From: Streptomyces olivaceoviridis | GTDB lineage: Bacteria > Actinomycetota > Actinomycetes > Streptomycetales > Streptomycetaceae | NCBI RefSeq assembly: GCF_014650115.1 | Contig: NZ_BMUI01000013.1 | Coordinates: 1 to 64,000, forward strand | Length of the DNA stretch: 64,000 bases | Reading direction: 5' to 3' | In this document: piece by piece, positions 1 to 8,207 of the stretch | Numbering within the stretch: the first letter of the stretch is position 1 | Layout: the number at the start of each line of letters is the position of its first letter | The notes under the pieces: model-generated | What the model was told of the DNA's origin: nothing | Databases searched by the model: none | What the model saw: only the letters and a program-made list of their open reading frames with translations | Program-made: the position numbers and the translations under genes

Positions 1-39
1 CACCTCCAGCCCGCCGGTCACGCAGGCGGCTTGACACGA

Positions 40-2652
40 TCATTGAGATTCTCCTTCGCTGCTGTGACTGCCCGTTTCCGGTTCCGGTGCGGCGCCGACG
101 CCGGGCCGCCTGCCACCGCCACGCGCCCATCCGTCTCGGTAGGCCGCCATACGGTCCCGTACGAGTTCGGGAGTGCGCCGGTCGTCGCCGTGGCGGGCGG
201 GCTGCTGGGCCGGCTCTTCGGGGCGCTGGTGGCGCAGTTGCGGGGCGAGGCTCGCCTGGCGCACACGGCGTGGGAGGTCGTCGGAGGGCTCGGAGCCGTC
301 CGGCGAGCGGTGCAGCCTCAGGGCGGTGACGCCGGGGGGCGGGGGTTCATGGGCGGTGTCGTGCGAGCGGGCCGCCGTGCCGGCGCCGTCCGGGCCCGGG
401 GCCGGCCGGGTGCCGTGGGGGTCGGCCGCCTTCCCGGTGCTCTGGGGGCCAGGCGTCCTCGTGGTGCCGTGCGGGCCGGGTGCGGTGGCTGCCAGGGCGG
501 GACGGTCCGGCCACGCGGTGACGGCGGTCTCCTGGGCCGAGGTCGCGCCGGGCACGCGCGCGTAGGCGCGTTCCTCGTCGGGTCGGGTCTGTTCGCCCGG
601 GGATTTTGGTGAGCCGCTGTACAGCAGGGCCTTCGGCAGCAGGACCACGGCGGTGGTGCCTCCGTACGGTGAGGTCCGCAGATGCACCTTGATGTCGTGC
701 CGGGAGGCGAGCCTGCTGACCACGAAGAGTCCGAGACGGTCGCTGTCGAAGAGGTCCAGCGCCTCCGACTGTTCGATGCGGCGGTTGGCCTCGGCCAGGG
801 TCTCGGGGCCCATACCGAGCCCCCGGTCCTCGACCTCCAGGGCGTAGCCGTTGCCGACCGGTTCGCCGGTGACCCGCACGCGCGTGTGCGGTGGTGAGAA
901 CTGGGCGGCGTTCTCGACGACTTCGGCGAGCAGATGGGTGAGGTCGGCGACCGCCGCGCCGATGACGTACGCCTCGGGGAACTGGCGTACCTCCACGCGC
1001 GCGTAGTCCTCGATCTCCGAGACGGCGGCGCGTACGACGTTCGTCAGGGACACCGGCATCCGCCAGGCCCGGCCGGGCGCGGCGCCGGACAGGATGATCA
1101 GGCTCTCGGCATGGCGCCGCATCCGGGTCGTGAGGTGGTCCAGGCGGAACAGGTCACTGAGTTCGTCCGGGTCGTCGGAACGCCGCTCCATGCTGTCCAG
1201 GAGGCTGAGCTGACGGTGAACCAGGACCTGGCTGCGACGGGCCAGGTTGACGAAGACCCCGGAGATGCCGCCGGCGAGCTCGGCGCGCTCCACGGCGGCG
1301 CGCAGCGCGGCGCGGTGCACGGTGGTCAGGGCTTCCGTGACCTGACCGGTCTCGTCCTCGGCCGGCGGTCCGGAGGGGGCCTCGGCCCGGATGTCGATCT
1401 CCTCGCCCGCGCGCAGCCTGCGCATCGCTTCCGGGAGTTTCCGGCGGGCGATCTCCAGCGCGTCGTTGCGCAGACTGACGAGTTCGACCACGAGAGCCCG
1501 TCCGATGCGGACGGAGATGACGAGGGAGGCGGCGACGGCGGCGAGTCCCAGGAGTACGGCGGCTCCGGCGGGGCTGAGCAGGCCGCGGGCGACCGGGTCG
1601 GCGCGGCCGGCGACGGCACGGCCGGCGGCTGCCGCGATGGTCCGCATGCCGTCCTGTACGCGCGCGTGTGCGGCGCTCCAGGCGGCCTGTGGGGCCTTGT
1701 CGGCGACTTGGACGCCCGGTCCGGCGGCGAGCAGGTCGTTCTCGGTGGTGCGCAGGGTGGTGTAGGGACCGGCGGCGGTCAGATCCCGCCAGGCGGCGCG
1801 CTGGGCGGCGGGAAGGTCGGTCACCGCGGTCTCGGTGAGGGCACGGCGCGTGGCGACGGCGGCGCTGAAGAGCCGCAGTCGCTCTCCCTGGAGGGTGCCG
1901 GCGGTCCGAGCGCTGCCCAGCAGGGCGTCCTCCTGGGCCAGCGCTTCGGCGGCGCGGGAGAATTCGAGCAGCACGCGCGCGTCGGAGGCGACGTCGGCCT
2001 GCTGGACACCGGTGAGGGCACCGTCGACCGCGAAGGCGGCGCCGATGGTCTTCGTGTACTGCGTGTACACCTCGCCCCAGCCCGTCTTGTGGCCCCGTAC
2101 GGCTGTTCGCAGTGCGCGGAGGTGCTCGGCGCCCGTGACGAAGGCATCGAGGCGTCTGGAGACGCCGGCGGGCAGTTCCTGGCTGTCGGCGACAGTACTG
2201 TCCCGGCCGAGCCGCAGCCTGTCCACGGCTCGGTCGGTGCGGGCCGCGAGGTCTTCCAGAGCGCCGCCGGCGCCGGCGCGGGGGTCCGTGGCGTAGCGGA
2301 CGGCCGCGGTGCGCTCGGCCTGCAACGCGGTCACGGCCGCGGCCACCGGGCTGCGCAGTTCGGCGTCGACCCGTTGCGACTGGCGCAGCCGGGCGACGTC
2401 CTGAGCGGTGCTGACGGTGGCGTACGCCCAGAGGGCGAGCAGGGACACGACGGGCACCATCAGAAGGCTGACCACCTTGGCGCGCACCGTGCGGGGGCGC
2501 AGGTGCCGGCGGCTTCCACGCGCGCGTACGGAGTCGGGCGACGGGCCGAGCGTGCCGCGGCCCTCGTCGGCGGGCGGTCCGGCGTGTGCGCGGCGTCCGC
2601 GCGGACGGTGTGCCGGGGCGGCGGCGTTCTCGGGTGTACGGGGTGGGCGCAT
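40..2652 (-). CDS. Sensor histidine kinase with nitrate/nitrite-sensing (NIT) domain, conservon type
   Basis: 870-aa membrane sensor kinase. A basic, proline-rich cytoplasmic leader is followed by a first membrane helix near residues 60-80, an extracytoplasmic helical NIT-type sensor region, a second helix (LLGLAAVAASLVISV), a HAMP-like linker, a helix with LDHLTTRMRRHAESL, and a HATPase domain with N-box EVVENAAQFSPP and G-box EDRGLGMG. The last ~200 residues are Pro/Gly/Thr-rich and low in complexity. The ATG at 2652 is preferred over upstream starts because AGGAGG lies 6 nt before it and it clears the neighbouring gene. Such CvnA-like kinases normally precede roadblock/LC7, DUF742 and GTPase genes, which would lie beyond position 1. 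Ligand and output are inferred from the family only. Confidence 0.85.
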   Translation of the reverse strand: MRPPRTPENAAAPAHRPRGRRAHAGPPADEGRGTLGPSPDSVRARGSRRHLRPRTVRAKVVSLLMVPVVSLLALWAYATVSTAQDVARLRQSQRVDAELRSPVAAAVTALQAERTAAVRYATDPRAGAGGALEDLAARTDRAVDRLRLGRDSTVADSQELPAGVSRRLDAFVTGAEHLRALRTAVRGHKTGWGEVYTQYTKTIGAAFAVDGALTGVQQADVASDARVLLEFSRAAEALAQEDALLGSARTAGTLQGERLRLFSAAVATRRALTETAVTDLPAAQRAAWRDLTAAGPYTTLRTTENDLLAAGPGVQVADKAPQAAWSAAHARVQDGMRTIAAAAGRAVAGRADPVARGLLSPAGAAVLLGLAAVAASLVISVRIGRALVVELVSLRNDALEIARRKLPEAMRRLRAGEEIDIRAEAPSGPPAEDETGQVTEALTTVHRAALRAAVERAELAGGISGVFVNLARRSQVLVHRQLSLLDSMERRSDDPDELSDLFRLDHLTTRMRRHAESLIILSGAAPGRAWRMPVSLTNVVRAAVSEIEDYARVEVRQFPEAYVIGAAVADLTHLLAEVVENAAQFSPPHTRVRVTGEPVGNGYALEVEDRGLGMGPETLAEANRRIEQSEALDLFDSDRLGLFVVSRLASRHDIKVHLRTSPYGGTTAVVLLPKALLYSGSPKSPGEQTRPDEERAYARVPGATSAQETAVTAWPDRPALAATAPGPHGTTRTPGPQSTGKAADPHGTRPAPGPDGAGTAARSHDTAHEPPPPGVTALRLHRSPDGSEPSDDLPRRVRQASLAPQLRHQRPEEPAQQPARHGDDRRTPELVRDRMAAYRDGWARGGGRRPGVGAAPEPETGSHSSEGESQ

Positions 2653-2698
2653 GGCCTCCTCGCTCGGGACGTGGTCGGTGCGCTCGGGCCGGGGCCCG

Positions 2699-3472
2699 CT
2701 AGCGGGCGACGCTTTCGACGGGCCGCTGGGCGGAGGCGGACGCCTCGCGCTCGTCGGCGGTGGGCGAGAGGGCGACGAAGGCCGAGGTGATGAACAGGTA
2801 GGACCCGAGGCCGACGGCGAGGGGGAAGATGAACTGCATCGCCGTGGCCCCGGGCAGAACATCGCCGGAGGGGTTCACGCGCACGCTCACCGCGAACATC
2901 CCGGTGTAGTGCATGCTGGTGACGGCCGCTCCCATGCCGAGGGAGGCGACGGTGACCGCGAGGGGCGACTTGATGTTGAGTCCGGCCCACAGGGCCGCGG
3001 TCGCCGCGACCACGGCGATCAGTACCGACAGTCCGACGAGGACGGGGTCGTACGTGACGTCGCCGTGCAGCCGGACGGCTGCCATGCCCAGGTAGTGCAT
3101 GCTGGCGACGCCCAGCCCGGTGGTGAGACCGCCGAGGAGGAGCGCGCGGTTGCGGTCGCGGCTGTGGCCGACGGCGAAGACGCCGGCACAGACGACGACC
3201 ATGGCGACGAGAAGGCTGAGGATGGTCAGCGGCACGTCGTAGCGGATGTCGCTGCCGCTGACACGGAAGCCGAGCATGGCCACGAAGTGCATGGTCCAGA
3301 TGCCCGTCCCGATCGACGAGGCGGCGGTGACGAGCCAGTTCCGACGCGCGCGGCCGGTGGCGGCGAGCGCGCGGACGGTGCAGCGCAGTCCGAGTGCGGC
3401 GCCTATGCAGGCCATCACGTACGACAGCACGGGTGTCAGCCAGCCGAAGGCGGCGTGGTCCAGGTGTCCCAT
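2699..3472 (-). CDS. MHYT-domain integral membrane sensor
   Basis: 257-aa protein with about seven hydrophobic helices and three copies of the MHYT signature: MHFVAM at residue 61, MHYLGM at 125 and MHYTGM at 187. In this family the Met/His motifs near the outer membrane face are proposed to bind copper and sense oxygen, CO or NO. There is no GGDEF, EAL or kinase output domain, so it must signal through a partner. It sits 46 bp upstream of, and on the same strand as, the NIT-type kinase, which suggests co-transcription and a joint sensing role (inference). The ATG at 3472 gives the full first helix. Confidence 0.85.
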   Translation of the reverse strand: MGHLDHAAFGWLTPVLSYVMACIGAALGLRCTVRALAATGRARRNWLVTAASSIGTGIWTMHFVAMLGFRVSGSDIRYDVPLTILSLLVAMVVVCAGVFAVGHSRDRNRALLLGGLTTGLGVASMHYLGMAAVRLHGDVTYDPVLVGLSVLIAVVAATAALWAGLNIKSPLAVTVASLGMGAAVTSMHYTGMFAVSVRVNPSGDVLPGATAMQFIFPLAVGLGSYLFITSAFVALSPTADEREASASAQRPVESVAR

Positions 3473-3615
3473 GGCCCCGGGACGCTAGCGGGGGCAAGGG
3501 CGCACAAAGGGGGCGCATTTCGAAAGGTGCCGGAATATGGCGCACAGTTGTACTGGAACGATCGCGTCCCGCTCGAACATGCGCACAAGGACTTCCCTCG
3601 TGACGGTGAGGAATC

Positions 3616-4224
3616 ATGCGGAACATGAACGACGACCACACACACGTCCAGGATTTCTTCGCCGCCCGCGCCGCCGACTGGGACAGCCGGTTCCCGGACG
3701 ACGGTCCGGCCTACGCAGCGGCCGTGGCCGACCTGGGGCTGCGGCAAGGGGACCGCGTGCTGGACGCGGGCTGCGGCACGGGGCGGGCCCTGCCACCCCT
3801 GCGGGCCGCCGTGGGCCCCTCCGGGGTGGTGCTGGGGGTGGATCTGACCCCGGCGATGCTCCAGGCCGCCGTACGAACGGGCAGGCACCGCGACGGGCGG
3901 CTGGTGCTCGCCGACGTCGCCGCGCTCCCGCTGCGCTCGGGTTGTCTGGACGCCGTGTTCGCCGCGGGCCTGATCGCCCACCTGCCGCATCCGGTGGACA
4001 ACCTGCGGGAACTGGCCCGTGGCGCACGGCCGGGCGGGACGCTCGCACTCTTCCATCCCATCGGCCGCGCGGCCCTCGCGGCACGTCAGGGGCGCCAGAT
4101 CACCCCCGACGACCTGCGGGCCGAGACCAACCTCCGACCACTCCTCGCGCGTGCGGGCTGGCGGATGACGTCGTACACCGACGAGGACGCCCGCTTCCTG
4201 GCGCTCGCGGTGCGCGAGGGCTGA
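3616..4224 (+). CDS. Class I SAM-dependent methyltransferase
   Basis: 202-aa Rossmann-fold methyltransferase of the Methyltransf_11/25 type. Motif I is DAGCGTG at residues 50-56, the acidic ribose-binding residue is D76 in GVDLTPAM, and a post-motif LPHPVDNLRELARGARPGG precedes the last strands. The substrate cannot be read from the sequence. The ATG at 3616 follows GGTGAGGAATC, a fair ribosome binding site. It is transcribed divergently from the MHYT gene and convergently with the hydrolase that ends 13 bp downstream, so it is probably a single-gene unit. Confidence 0.8.
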   Translation: MRNMNDDHTHVQDFFAARAADWDSRFPDDGPAYAAAVADLGLRQGDRVLDAGCGTGRALPPLRAAVGPSGVVLGVDLTPAMLQAAVRTGRHRDGRLVLADVAALPLRSGCLDAVFAAGLIAHLPHPVDNLRELARGARPGGTLALFHPIGRAALAARQGRQITPDDLRAETNLRPLLARAGWRMTSYTDEDARFLALAVREG

Positions 4225-4237
4225 AGATCGGGTCGGG

Positions 4238-4993
4238 TCAGCCCGTTCCGGTGACGGCTGCCACGAAGGCGTCGGGGTTGTCGAACATCACGTTGTGCCC
4301 GGCGCCCGGCACCGTCACCACGCGCACCCCGGCGGCTTCCAGGCCCTCCCGGCCCGCGAGTTCGCCGCTGTGCTCGCCCTGGAGGAAGACACGGTCGACG
4401 GGCAGCCCTTCAAGGAGCGTCCGCATCACGGGTTCGGAGCCCTTGCGCAGGCCGACGGCACTGCGGTGCAACGCGCGCGGGTCGGCCAGCCGCATCGTCG
4501 CCGCCCACAGCGGGCCGACCGCCTCCAGCACGCGCGCGTGCCCCCCTTCGACGAACTCGTCCTCCTCGTAGGCGGCGATTCCGCTGCTGCCGGCGGTCGG
4601 CGGCGGAAAGGCGTCCAGGTTGGCCTCCGTCAGCACCAGCCGGGAGACCAGGTCGGGCCGCCGGTGGGCGAGGACGACGGCTACGGCACCGCCCATGCTG
4701 TGCGCGATCAGTTCGGCACCGGCGACCTTCGCCGCGTCCAGCGCGGTGGCCACCGCGTCGGCGTGGTCCTCCAGCGTGTACCCGAAGTCCTGGGGGCGGT
4801 CGCTCGTGCCGTGTCCCGGCAGGTCCACGAACAGACTGCGGCGCCGCGCGAGTTCGGGGCGTGCCGCGATGTGCGCGTGGTACACGGCGGACATCGCTCC
4901 GAGTCCGTGCAGATACACCCGGGCGGGTTCCGCCCCTGGCACCTCGGTCCACCGGATCCGGCTTCCCCTGTTGTCGAACGTGGCCTGCTGCAC
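4238..4993 (-). CDS. Alpha/beta-fold hydrolase
   Basis: 251-aa alpha/beta hydrolase. The oxyanion region reads VYLHGLGAM, the strand-3 turn LPGHGTSDRP, and the nucleophile elbow AHSMGG with Ser about residue 99; the catalytic His lies in GAGHNVMFDNPDAF near the C-terminus. The family includes esterases, lactonases and perhydrolases, so the substrate is unknown. I start at the GTG at 4993, which has GGGAGGGG just upstream and matches the usual family length; the reading frame extends further upstream but without conserved sequence. It is divergent from a PadR repressor across about 100 bp rich in repeats, so it is probably that regulator's target. Confidence 0.8.
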   Translation of the reverse strand: MQQATFDNRGSRIRWTEVPGAEPARVYLHGLGAMSAVYHAHIAARPELARRRSLFVDLPGHGTSDRPQDFGYTLEDHADAVATALDAAKVAGAELIAHSMGGAVAVVLAHRRPDLVSRLVLTEANLDAFPPPTAGSSGIAAYEEDEFVEGGHARVLEAVGPLWAATMRLADPRALHRSAVGLRKGSEPVMRTLLEGLPVDRVFLQGEHSGELAGREGLEAAGVRVVTVPGAGHNVMFDNPDAFVAAVTGTG

Positions 4994-5025
4994 CGTGCCC
5001 CTCCCTGTGTTCCGCGACGCCGAGA

Positions 5026-5079
5026 CAATACCTCGGTGACGATGTATGCCGTCAAGACGGTATTGGCTCAACGATGTAT
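5026..5079. promoter_or_regulatory. Divergent operator region between hydrolase and padR
   Basis: Three overlapping symmetric elements are visible. CAATACC at 5026-5032 is inverted as GGTATTG at 5059-5065. Inside it, CCGTC-AA-GACGG at 5049-5060 is flanked by AT on both sides. A 9-bp direct repeat ACGATGTAT occurs at 5039-5047 and 5071-5079. PadR proteins usually bind paired inverted sites in their own promoter, so this is the probable autoregulatory operator (inference). Confidence 0.55.
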
Positions 5080-5099
5080 AAGTGCGGGAGAATGCGGCC

Positions 5100-5633
5100 A
5101 TGCTCGAACTCGCCATCCTCGGATTCCTGTACGGCGCCCCCCTGCACGGATACGTTCTGCGCCGCCACATCGCGGCGCTCACCGGCCATGTGCGGCCCGT
5201 CGCCGAGAGCACGCTGTACCCGGCGATCAAGCGCTTGGAGAAGGCCGGTCTGCTGGTACGGGCCACCGAACCCGGCGCCGTGGCCGCGCCGCGCCATGTG
5301 CTGAGACTGACCGAGGACGGCGGGCGCGAGCTGAAGCGCCGGCTCGCCGAGCCCGCCCAGCGTGAGATCACCGACGAGAACCACTGGTTCACGCTGCTCG
5401 CGTTCCTGCGGCACCTGGAGGACCCCGCCGCGCAGGCGGCCGTGCTGCGGCGCCGGCTGGCCTTCCTGGAGGAGCCGGCGAGCTTCTTCTACGACGGCGA
5501 CCGGCCGCTGCGCGCCGAGGAACTGGACGACCCGTTCCGGCGCGGCGTCCTCACCATCGCGCGCGCCACGAGCCGGGCCGAACTGGCCTGGCTGCGTGAC
5601 ACCCTGGCGTCACTCGACAGGGCCGGCCGCTGA
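5100..5633 (+). CDS. PadR family transcriptional regulator
   Basis: 177-aa winged-helix regulator. The N-terminus has the PadR signature LELAILGFLYGAPLHGYVL and the wing STLYPAIKRLEKAGLL, followed by a C-terminal helical dimerisation domain of the PadR-s2 class. I choose the ATG at 5100 because GGGAG lies about 10 nt upstream and family members begin at this Leu-Glu-Leu; an in-frame GTG at 5082 would add six residues. Its target is probably the divergent alpha/beta hydrolase and itself, through the repeats at 5026-5079. Its 3' end overlaps the convergent oxygenase gene by 24 bp. Confidence 0.88.
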   Translation: MLELAILGFLYGAPLHGYVLRRHIAALTGHVRPVAESTLYPAIKRLEKAGLLVRATEPGAVAAPRHVLRLTEDGGRELKRRLAEPAQREITDENHWFTLLAFLRHLEDPAAQAAVLRRRLAFLEEPASFFYDGDRPLRAEELDDPFRRGVLTIARATSRAELAWLRDTLASLDRAGR

Positions 5634-6515
5634 GCCGTCCTGGTGCCGTACCGGGCAACCGCGCAGACCGGGGACCGGCCGCGTGCCCAGGTCGGCGACG
5701 CGATAGCCGTTCGGGTAGCCCTTGACCTCCCAGTTCTGGCGCGCGAAGTGCGGGCCGCGGCGTGGCGGCAGCAGCCGGACCAACCGGCCGCGCGTCCGTA
5801 CGGCGCGGCGCACCAGCGCGGAGGTGGCAGCGCCGGGTCGCGGGTAGCGGAACGCGCGCAGCAGGGGCTCGTCGAGCAGCGCGAGCGTGGCCGTGCGCAG
5901 CAGCGGCGCCAGGGGGCGCGGGTACCAGGACGCCATCAGGTCGAGGGTGGCGTCGGAGACCTGGCGGGCCTCCTCGTCCCAGCCGAAGTGGGCCTCTTCG
6001 TAGGAGTCGAGAAGGGCCTCGAACTCCTCGTAGGTGCGGGGGATGTCCGGGATGCCCATGTGTCGGCCGAGGGTGCGGTAGTACTCGGTGGTGGCGACGA
6101 TCTCGTGCCGGGACAGCCGTCGCCAGCCGTAGGCGTCGATCCAGCGCCGGGGCATCACCACGAAGGTGCTCAGCACGTACCGCATGTCGTCGTCGCTGAT
6201 GTCGTAGCTGCGGTGCATCCGGTTGATACGACGGATCGCGGTACGTCCCTGCTCCGCCGCGAAGCCGTGTTCCACGATGGTGTCCAGGAGCAGCACGGTG
6301 TCGTCGTACCGCTTCTGCGTGCGCTCGGTCAGCTCCGCCGTCCGCGCGAGCAGCCGCCCGATGGCGGGGACCGCGTAGGTGCGGTACAGAGCCAGCTCAA
6401 GAGCGCGGGTGTAGTCCCAGGGGAACTCGTACGCGACGCTGGTCCGGTAGATCTCCAGCGCGTCCGCCACCGGGTCCAGCCGGCGGATCTCCGCGAGCCG
6501 CTCGAACCGCTTCAC
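5610..6515 (-). CDS. MpaB/rubber-oxygenase family (DUF2236) haem-dependent oxygenase
   Basis: 301-aa protein matching the oxygenase MpaB family. The core reads RINRMHRSYDISDDDMRYVLSTFVV and continues into RWIDAYGWRRLSRHE, with conserved His residues expected to ligate b-type haem. Fungal MpaB cleaves a terpenoid chain and latex-clearing proteins cleave rubber; the substrate here is unknown. The open frame runs on upstream without family similarity. The GTG at 6515 has AAGGGGG at 8-nt spacing and gives MKRFERLAEIRRLDPV, a typical start. It is divergent from the small gene at 6570 and its end overlaps padR tail-to-tail by 24 bp. Confidence 0.75.
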   Translation of the reverse strand: MKRFERLAEIRRLDPVADALEIYRTSVAYEFPWDYTRALELALYRTYAVPAIGRLLARTAELTERTQKRYDDTVLLLDTIVEHGFAAEQGRTAIRRINRMHRSYDISDDDMRYVLSTFVVMPRRWIDAYGWRRLSRHEIVATTEYYRTLGRHMGIPDIPRTYEEFEALLDSYEEAHFGWDEEARQVSDATLDLMASWYPRPLAPLLRTATLALLDEPLLRAFRYPRPGAATSALVRRAVRTRGRLVRLLPPRRGPHFARQNWEVKGYPNGYRVADLGTRPVPGLRGCPVRHQDGSAAGPVE

Positions 6516-6569
6516 CGCGTCGTCCCCCTTCTGCCGCCGAACCTCCAACTCTACGTTGTGGAGCAGCAG

Positions 6570-6908
6570 ATGGGCGATCGTACTGACCCCGTTCAGGGAA
6601 AGGTGGTCCGCGTGTTCGACAGGATCCGCAGGTACGCAGGCCGGCTCGGCAGCTCCGCACAGGAGCGGCCGGAGGATGCCAGGGAGAGGCACGCGCACAA
6701 CTTGTTCGAAGCGGCGGCCGTCTATGTCGCGGCTCGCGCGGAGGACGACCAGGACCGGATCGAGGAAGCGGCAGCGTGGGTGTCCCCGGAGGCCCTGTCC
6801 TTCGGGGTGAGCGAGCTGGCCTGCCGGGCGGTCGTCGCGCTGGCCCGGGAACGCGACGAGACACCCGCCGCAGTGGCCCGCGACCTCCTCGGACTGCCTG
6901 CGGCCTGA
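6570..6908 (+). CDS. Small acidic helical protein, unknown function
   Basis: 112-aa protein with no family I recognise. It is predicted to be mostly helical, with a charged stretch (ERPEDARERHAHNLFEAAAVYV) and an acidic helix (RAEDDQDRIEEAAAWV), and no signal peptide or membrane segment. The ATG at 6570 has GGAG about 6 nt upstream; a GTG at 6612 with AGGGAAAGG is a second option. Codon third positions are strongly G/C in this frame, which supports coding over being a shadow of the opposite oxygenase frame. Only 54 bp separate it from the oxygenase start, so they share a divergent promoter. Confidence 0.6.
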   Translation: MGDRTDPVQGKVVRVFDRIRRYAGRLGSSAQERPEDARERHAHNLFEAAAVYVAARAEDDQDRIEEAAAWVSPEALSFGVSELACRAVVALARERDETPAAVARDLLGLPAA

Positions 6909-6987
6909 ACGGAACTTCCTTCTCCACATGTGGCCGTTTCGCCCCTGTCCAGGCGGAAACCTGCAGCTCCACGTGGTGCGCGGAGTC

Positions 6988-7017
6988 GTGACAAGCGGCT
7001 TCCGCTCGCACTAGGGT
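6988..7017 (+). promoter_or_regulatory. Probable HrdB-type promoter for the gene at 7052
   Basis: GTGACA at 6988-6993 and TAGGGT at 7012-7017 are separated by 18 bp, close to the Streptomyces housekeeping consensus TTGAC-N18-TANNNT. The start codon is 34 bp downstream of the -10 box. Confidence 0.45.
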
Positions 7018-7051
7018 GCGCGCCGATGGACGAACCACTGGGGAGGCAGGG

Positions 7052-7891
7052 ATGGCCGGGACGGACGATGAGCCCGTCGCCGCCGCGGACGATGCGCTGT
7101 ACGTGCTGACGGCGGTACTGCTCACGCCGGCGCAGTTTCCGAGCGTGCTGGGCGACGACTACGCGGAGGCGTGTGCGGCGCTGGACCTGGCGCCACGGGC
7201 CGACGGGTACGGCCTGGTGCTGGGCCAGGACGGGCACGGCGCTCGCTGGACGGTCGTGATCGACGACGTCTCGCTGGTCGCCGTGGCCATCGCCTCCTGG
7301 GACTGCGGCATGGAGTACGAGCTGTCGCCGGACGAGCGCGCGGTCGTGACCGCCCTGCCGGGATGGCCCCTGGCCGTCGCCGTCGCGGCACCCGGCGTGC
7401 CCGCTCCCCACGACCCGCCCGCCGAGGAGGCCGGACGGCCGGCGCTGTGCCCGCCGGACACCGGCTCCTGGGGGCCCGCCCAGCGCCGGCTGGGTGCCGA
7501 CGAGATAGCGTTGCAGTGGGCCGCCTGGCGGGAGCAGATCAACGACGCCGACTTCCCCGTGCCCGGTGAGCCCGCGCAGGCCGCGGAGTCCACGCAGGAG
7601 GGCGAGGGCGCCAGGGCCGGCGGCCACACCGGGGTCCGCCGGGTGCTCGCGGAAGCGCGCGCCTACGTCGACTCCCCGCCGCCGCTCGGCCGCGTACGCT
7701 CGTCGTTCGCTCCCGGCGAGGCCCGTACGCTGCGTGCGGACGGCCCCGGCTGGTCGATCGTTGCCCGCACCGACGACATCGCGTTCGTCCTGCTCGACGA
7801 GGAGCCCGGCGAGGTACTGCCGGTGGGCCGGGGGCCCGAGCTGCCCGGTCTGCTGGAGGCGCTCGACAAGATGGCCGTACGGCCCCGGTGA
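7052..7891 (+). CDS. Hypothetical two-part acidic protein
   Basis: 279-aa cytoplasmic protein not assigned to a family. Residues 1-170 form one apparent domain with aromatic and hydrophobic strands (ARWTVVIDDVSLVAVAIASWDCGMEYEL style alternation). A Gly/Glu-rich linker near 175-200 (AESTQEGEGARAGGH) leads to a second, mainly beta region ending GLLEALDKMA. There is no signal peptide or transmembrane helix. The ATG at 7052 has GGGGAGG upstream and is preferred to the GTG at 7016, which overlaps the probable -10 box. A GC hairpin follows the stop, so it is probably monocistronic. Confidence 0.7.
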   Translation: MAGTDDEPVAAADDALYVLTAVLLTPAQFPSVLGDDYAEACAALDLAPRADGYGLVLGQDGHGARWTVVIDDVSLVAVAIASWDCGMEYELSPDERAVVTALPGWPLAVAVAAPGVPAPHDPPAEEAGRPALCPPDTGSWGPAQRRLGADEIALQWAAWREQINDADFPVPGEPAQAAESTQEGEGARAGGHTGVRRVLAEARAYVDSPPPLGRVRSSFAPGEARTLRADGPGWSIVARTDDIAFVLLDEEPGEVLPVGRGPELPGLLEALDKMAVRPR

Positions 7892-7895
7892 GTCG

Positions 7896-7917
7896 GGGCG
7901 GCCGGACGAGGCCGCCC
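7896..7917 (+). terminator. GC-rich hairpin terminator
   Basis: GGGCGGCC is inverted as GGCCGCCC with a 6-nt loop, directly after the stop of the gene at 7052. There is no T-tract, as is common for Streptomyces terminators. Confidence 0.6.
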
Positions 7918-8024
7918 GGGCGCTCCCCCGTGAGCCGCGCCGCGCCTGGGCGACGCGGCTCCCCAGGGCGCGGTCGGCCCATCCGGGCCGCTCGGCGAGT
8001 GGCGCCTTGCCGTGCGCCGGTGCC

Positions 8025-8207
8025 TCAGCGGCCGAGCTCCTTGCGGGCGACCCTGCGCAGCCTGCGCCGCTGTGAGGGGTCCAGGGCGAGGTAGGCGGCT
8101 GCCGGAACTCCCACGACGATCAGGAACGCCACCCACCAGGGCAGCCATATGAGCAGGATCAGCCCGACCGCCACGCCCCCTGCGGCGATCTTCGCGTTCA
8201 TGGACAT
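8025..8207 (-). CDS. Small two-helix membrane protein
   Basis: 60-aa protein. After a short leader (MSMNAKIAAGG) come two adjacent hydrophobic stretches, VGLILLIWLPWW and VAFLIVVGVPAAAYLAL, then a basic tail (DPSQRRRLRRVARKELGR) that would stay in the cytoplasm. No known family is recognised. The ATG at 8207 is favoured because AAGGAGG lies about 9 nt upstream; a second ATG two codons later is possible. It stands alone between the terminator at 7896 and a long non-coding stretch. Confidence 0.65.
   Translation of the reverse strand: MSMNAKIAAGGVAVGLILLIWLPWWVAFLIVVGVPAAAYLALDPSQRRRLRRVARKELGR

Noticed and set aside
934-2790. 618-aa plus-strand open frame opposite the NIT kinase
   Set aside because: It is the mirror of a real gene with GC-biased third positions; it has no recognisable domain and no ribosome binding site.
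5643-6600. Plus-strand open frame opposite the MpaB oxygenase
   Set aside because: Only the final 112 codons (from 6570) look like a gene; the rest is a Gly/Val/Arg-rich shadow of the oxygenase.
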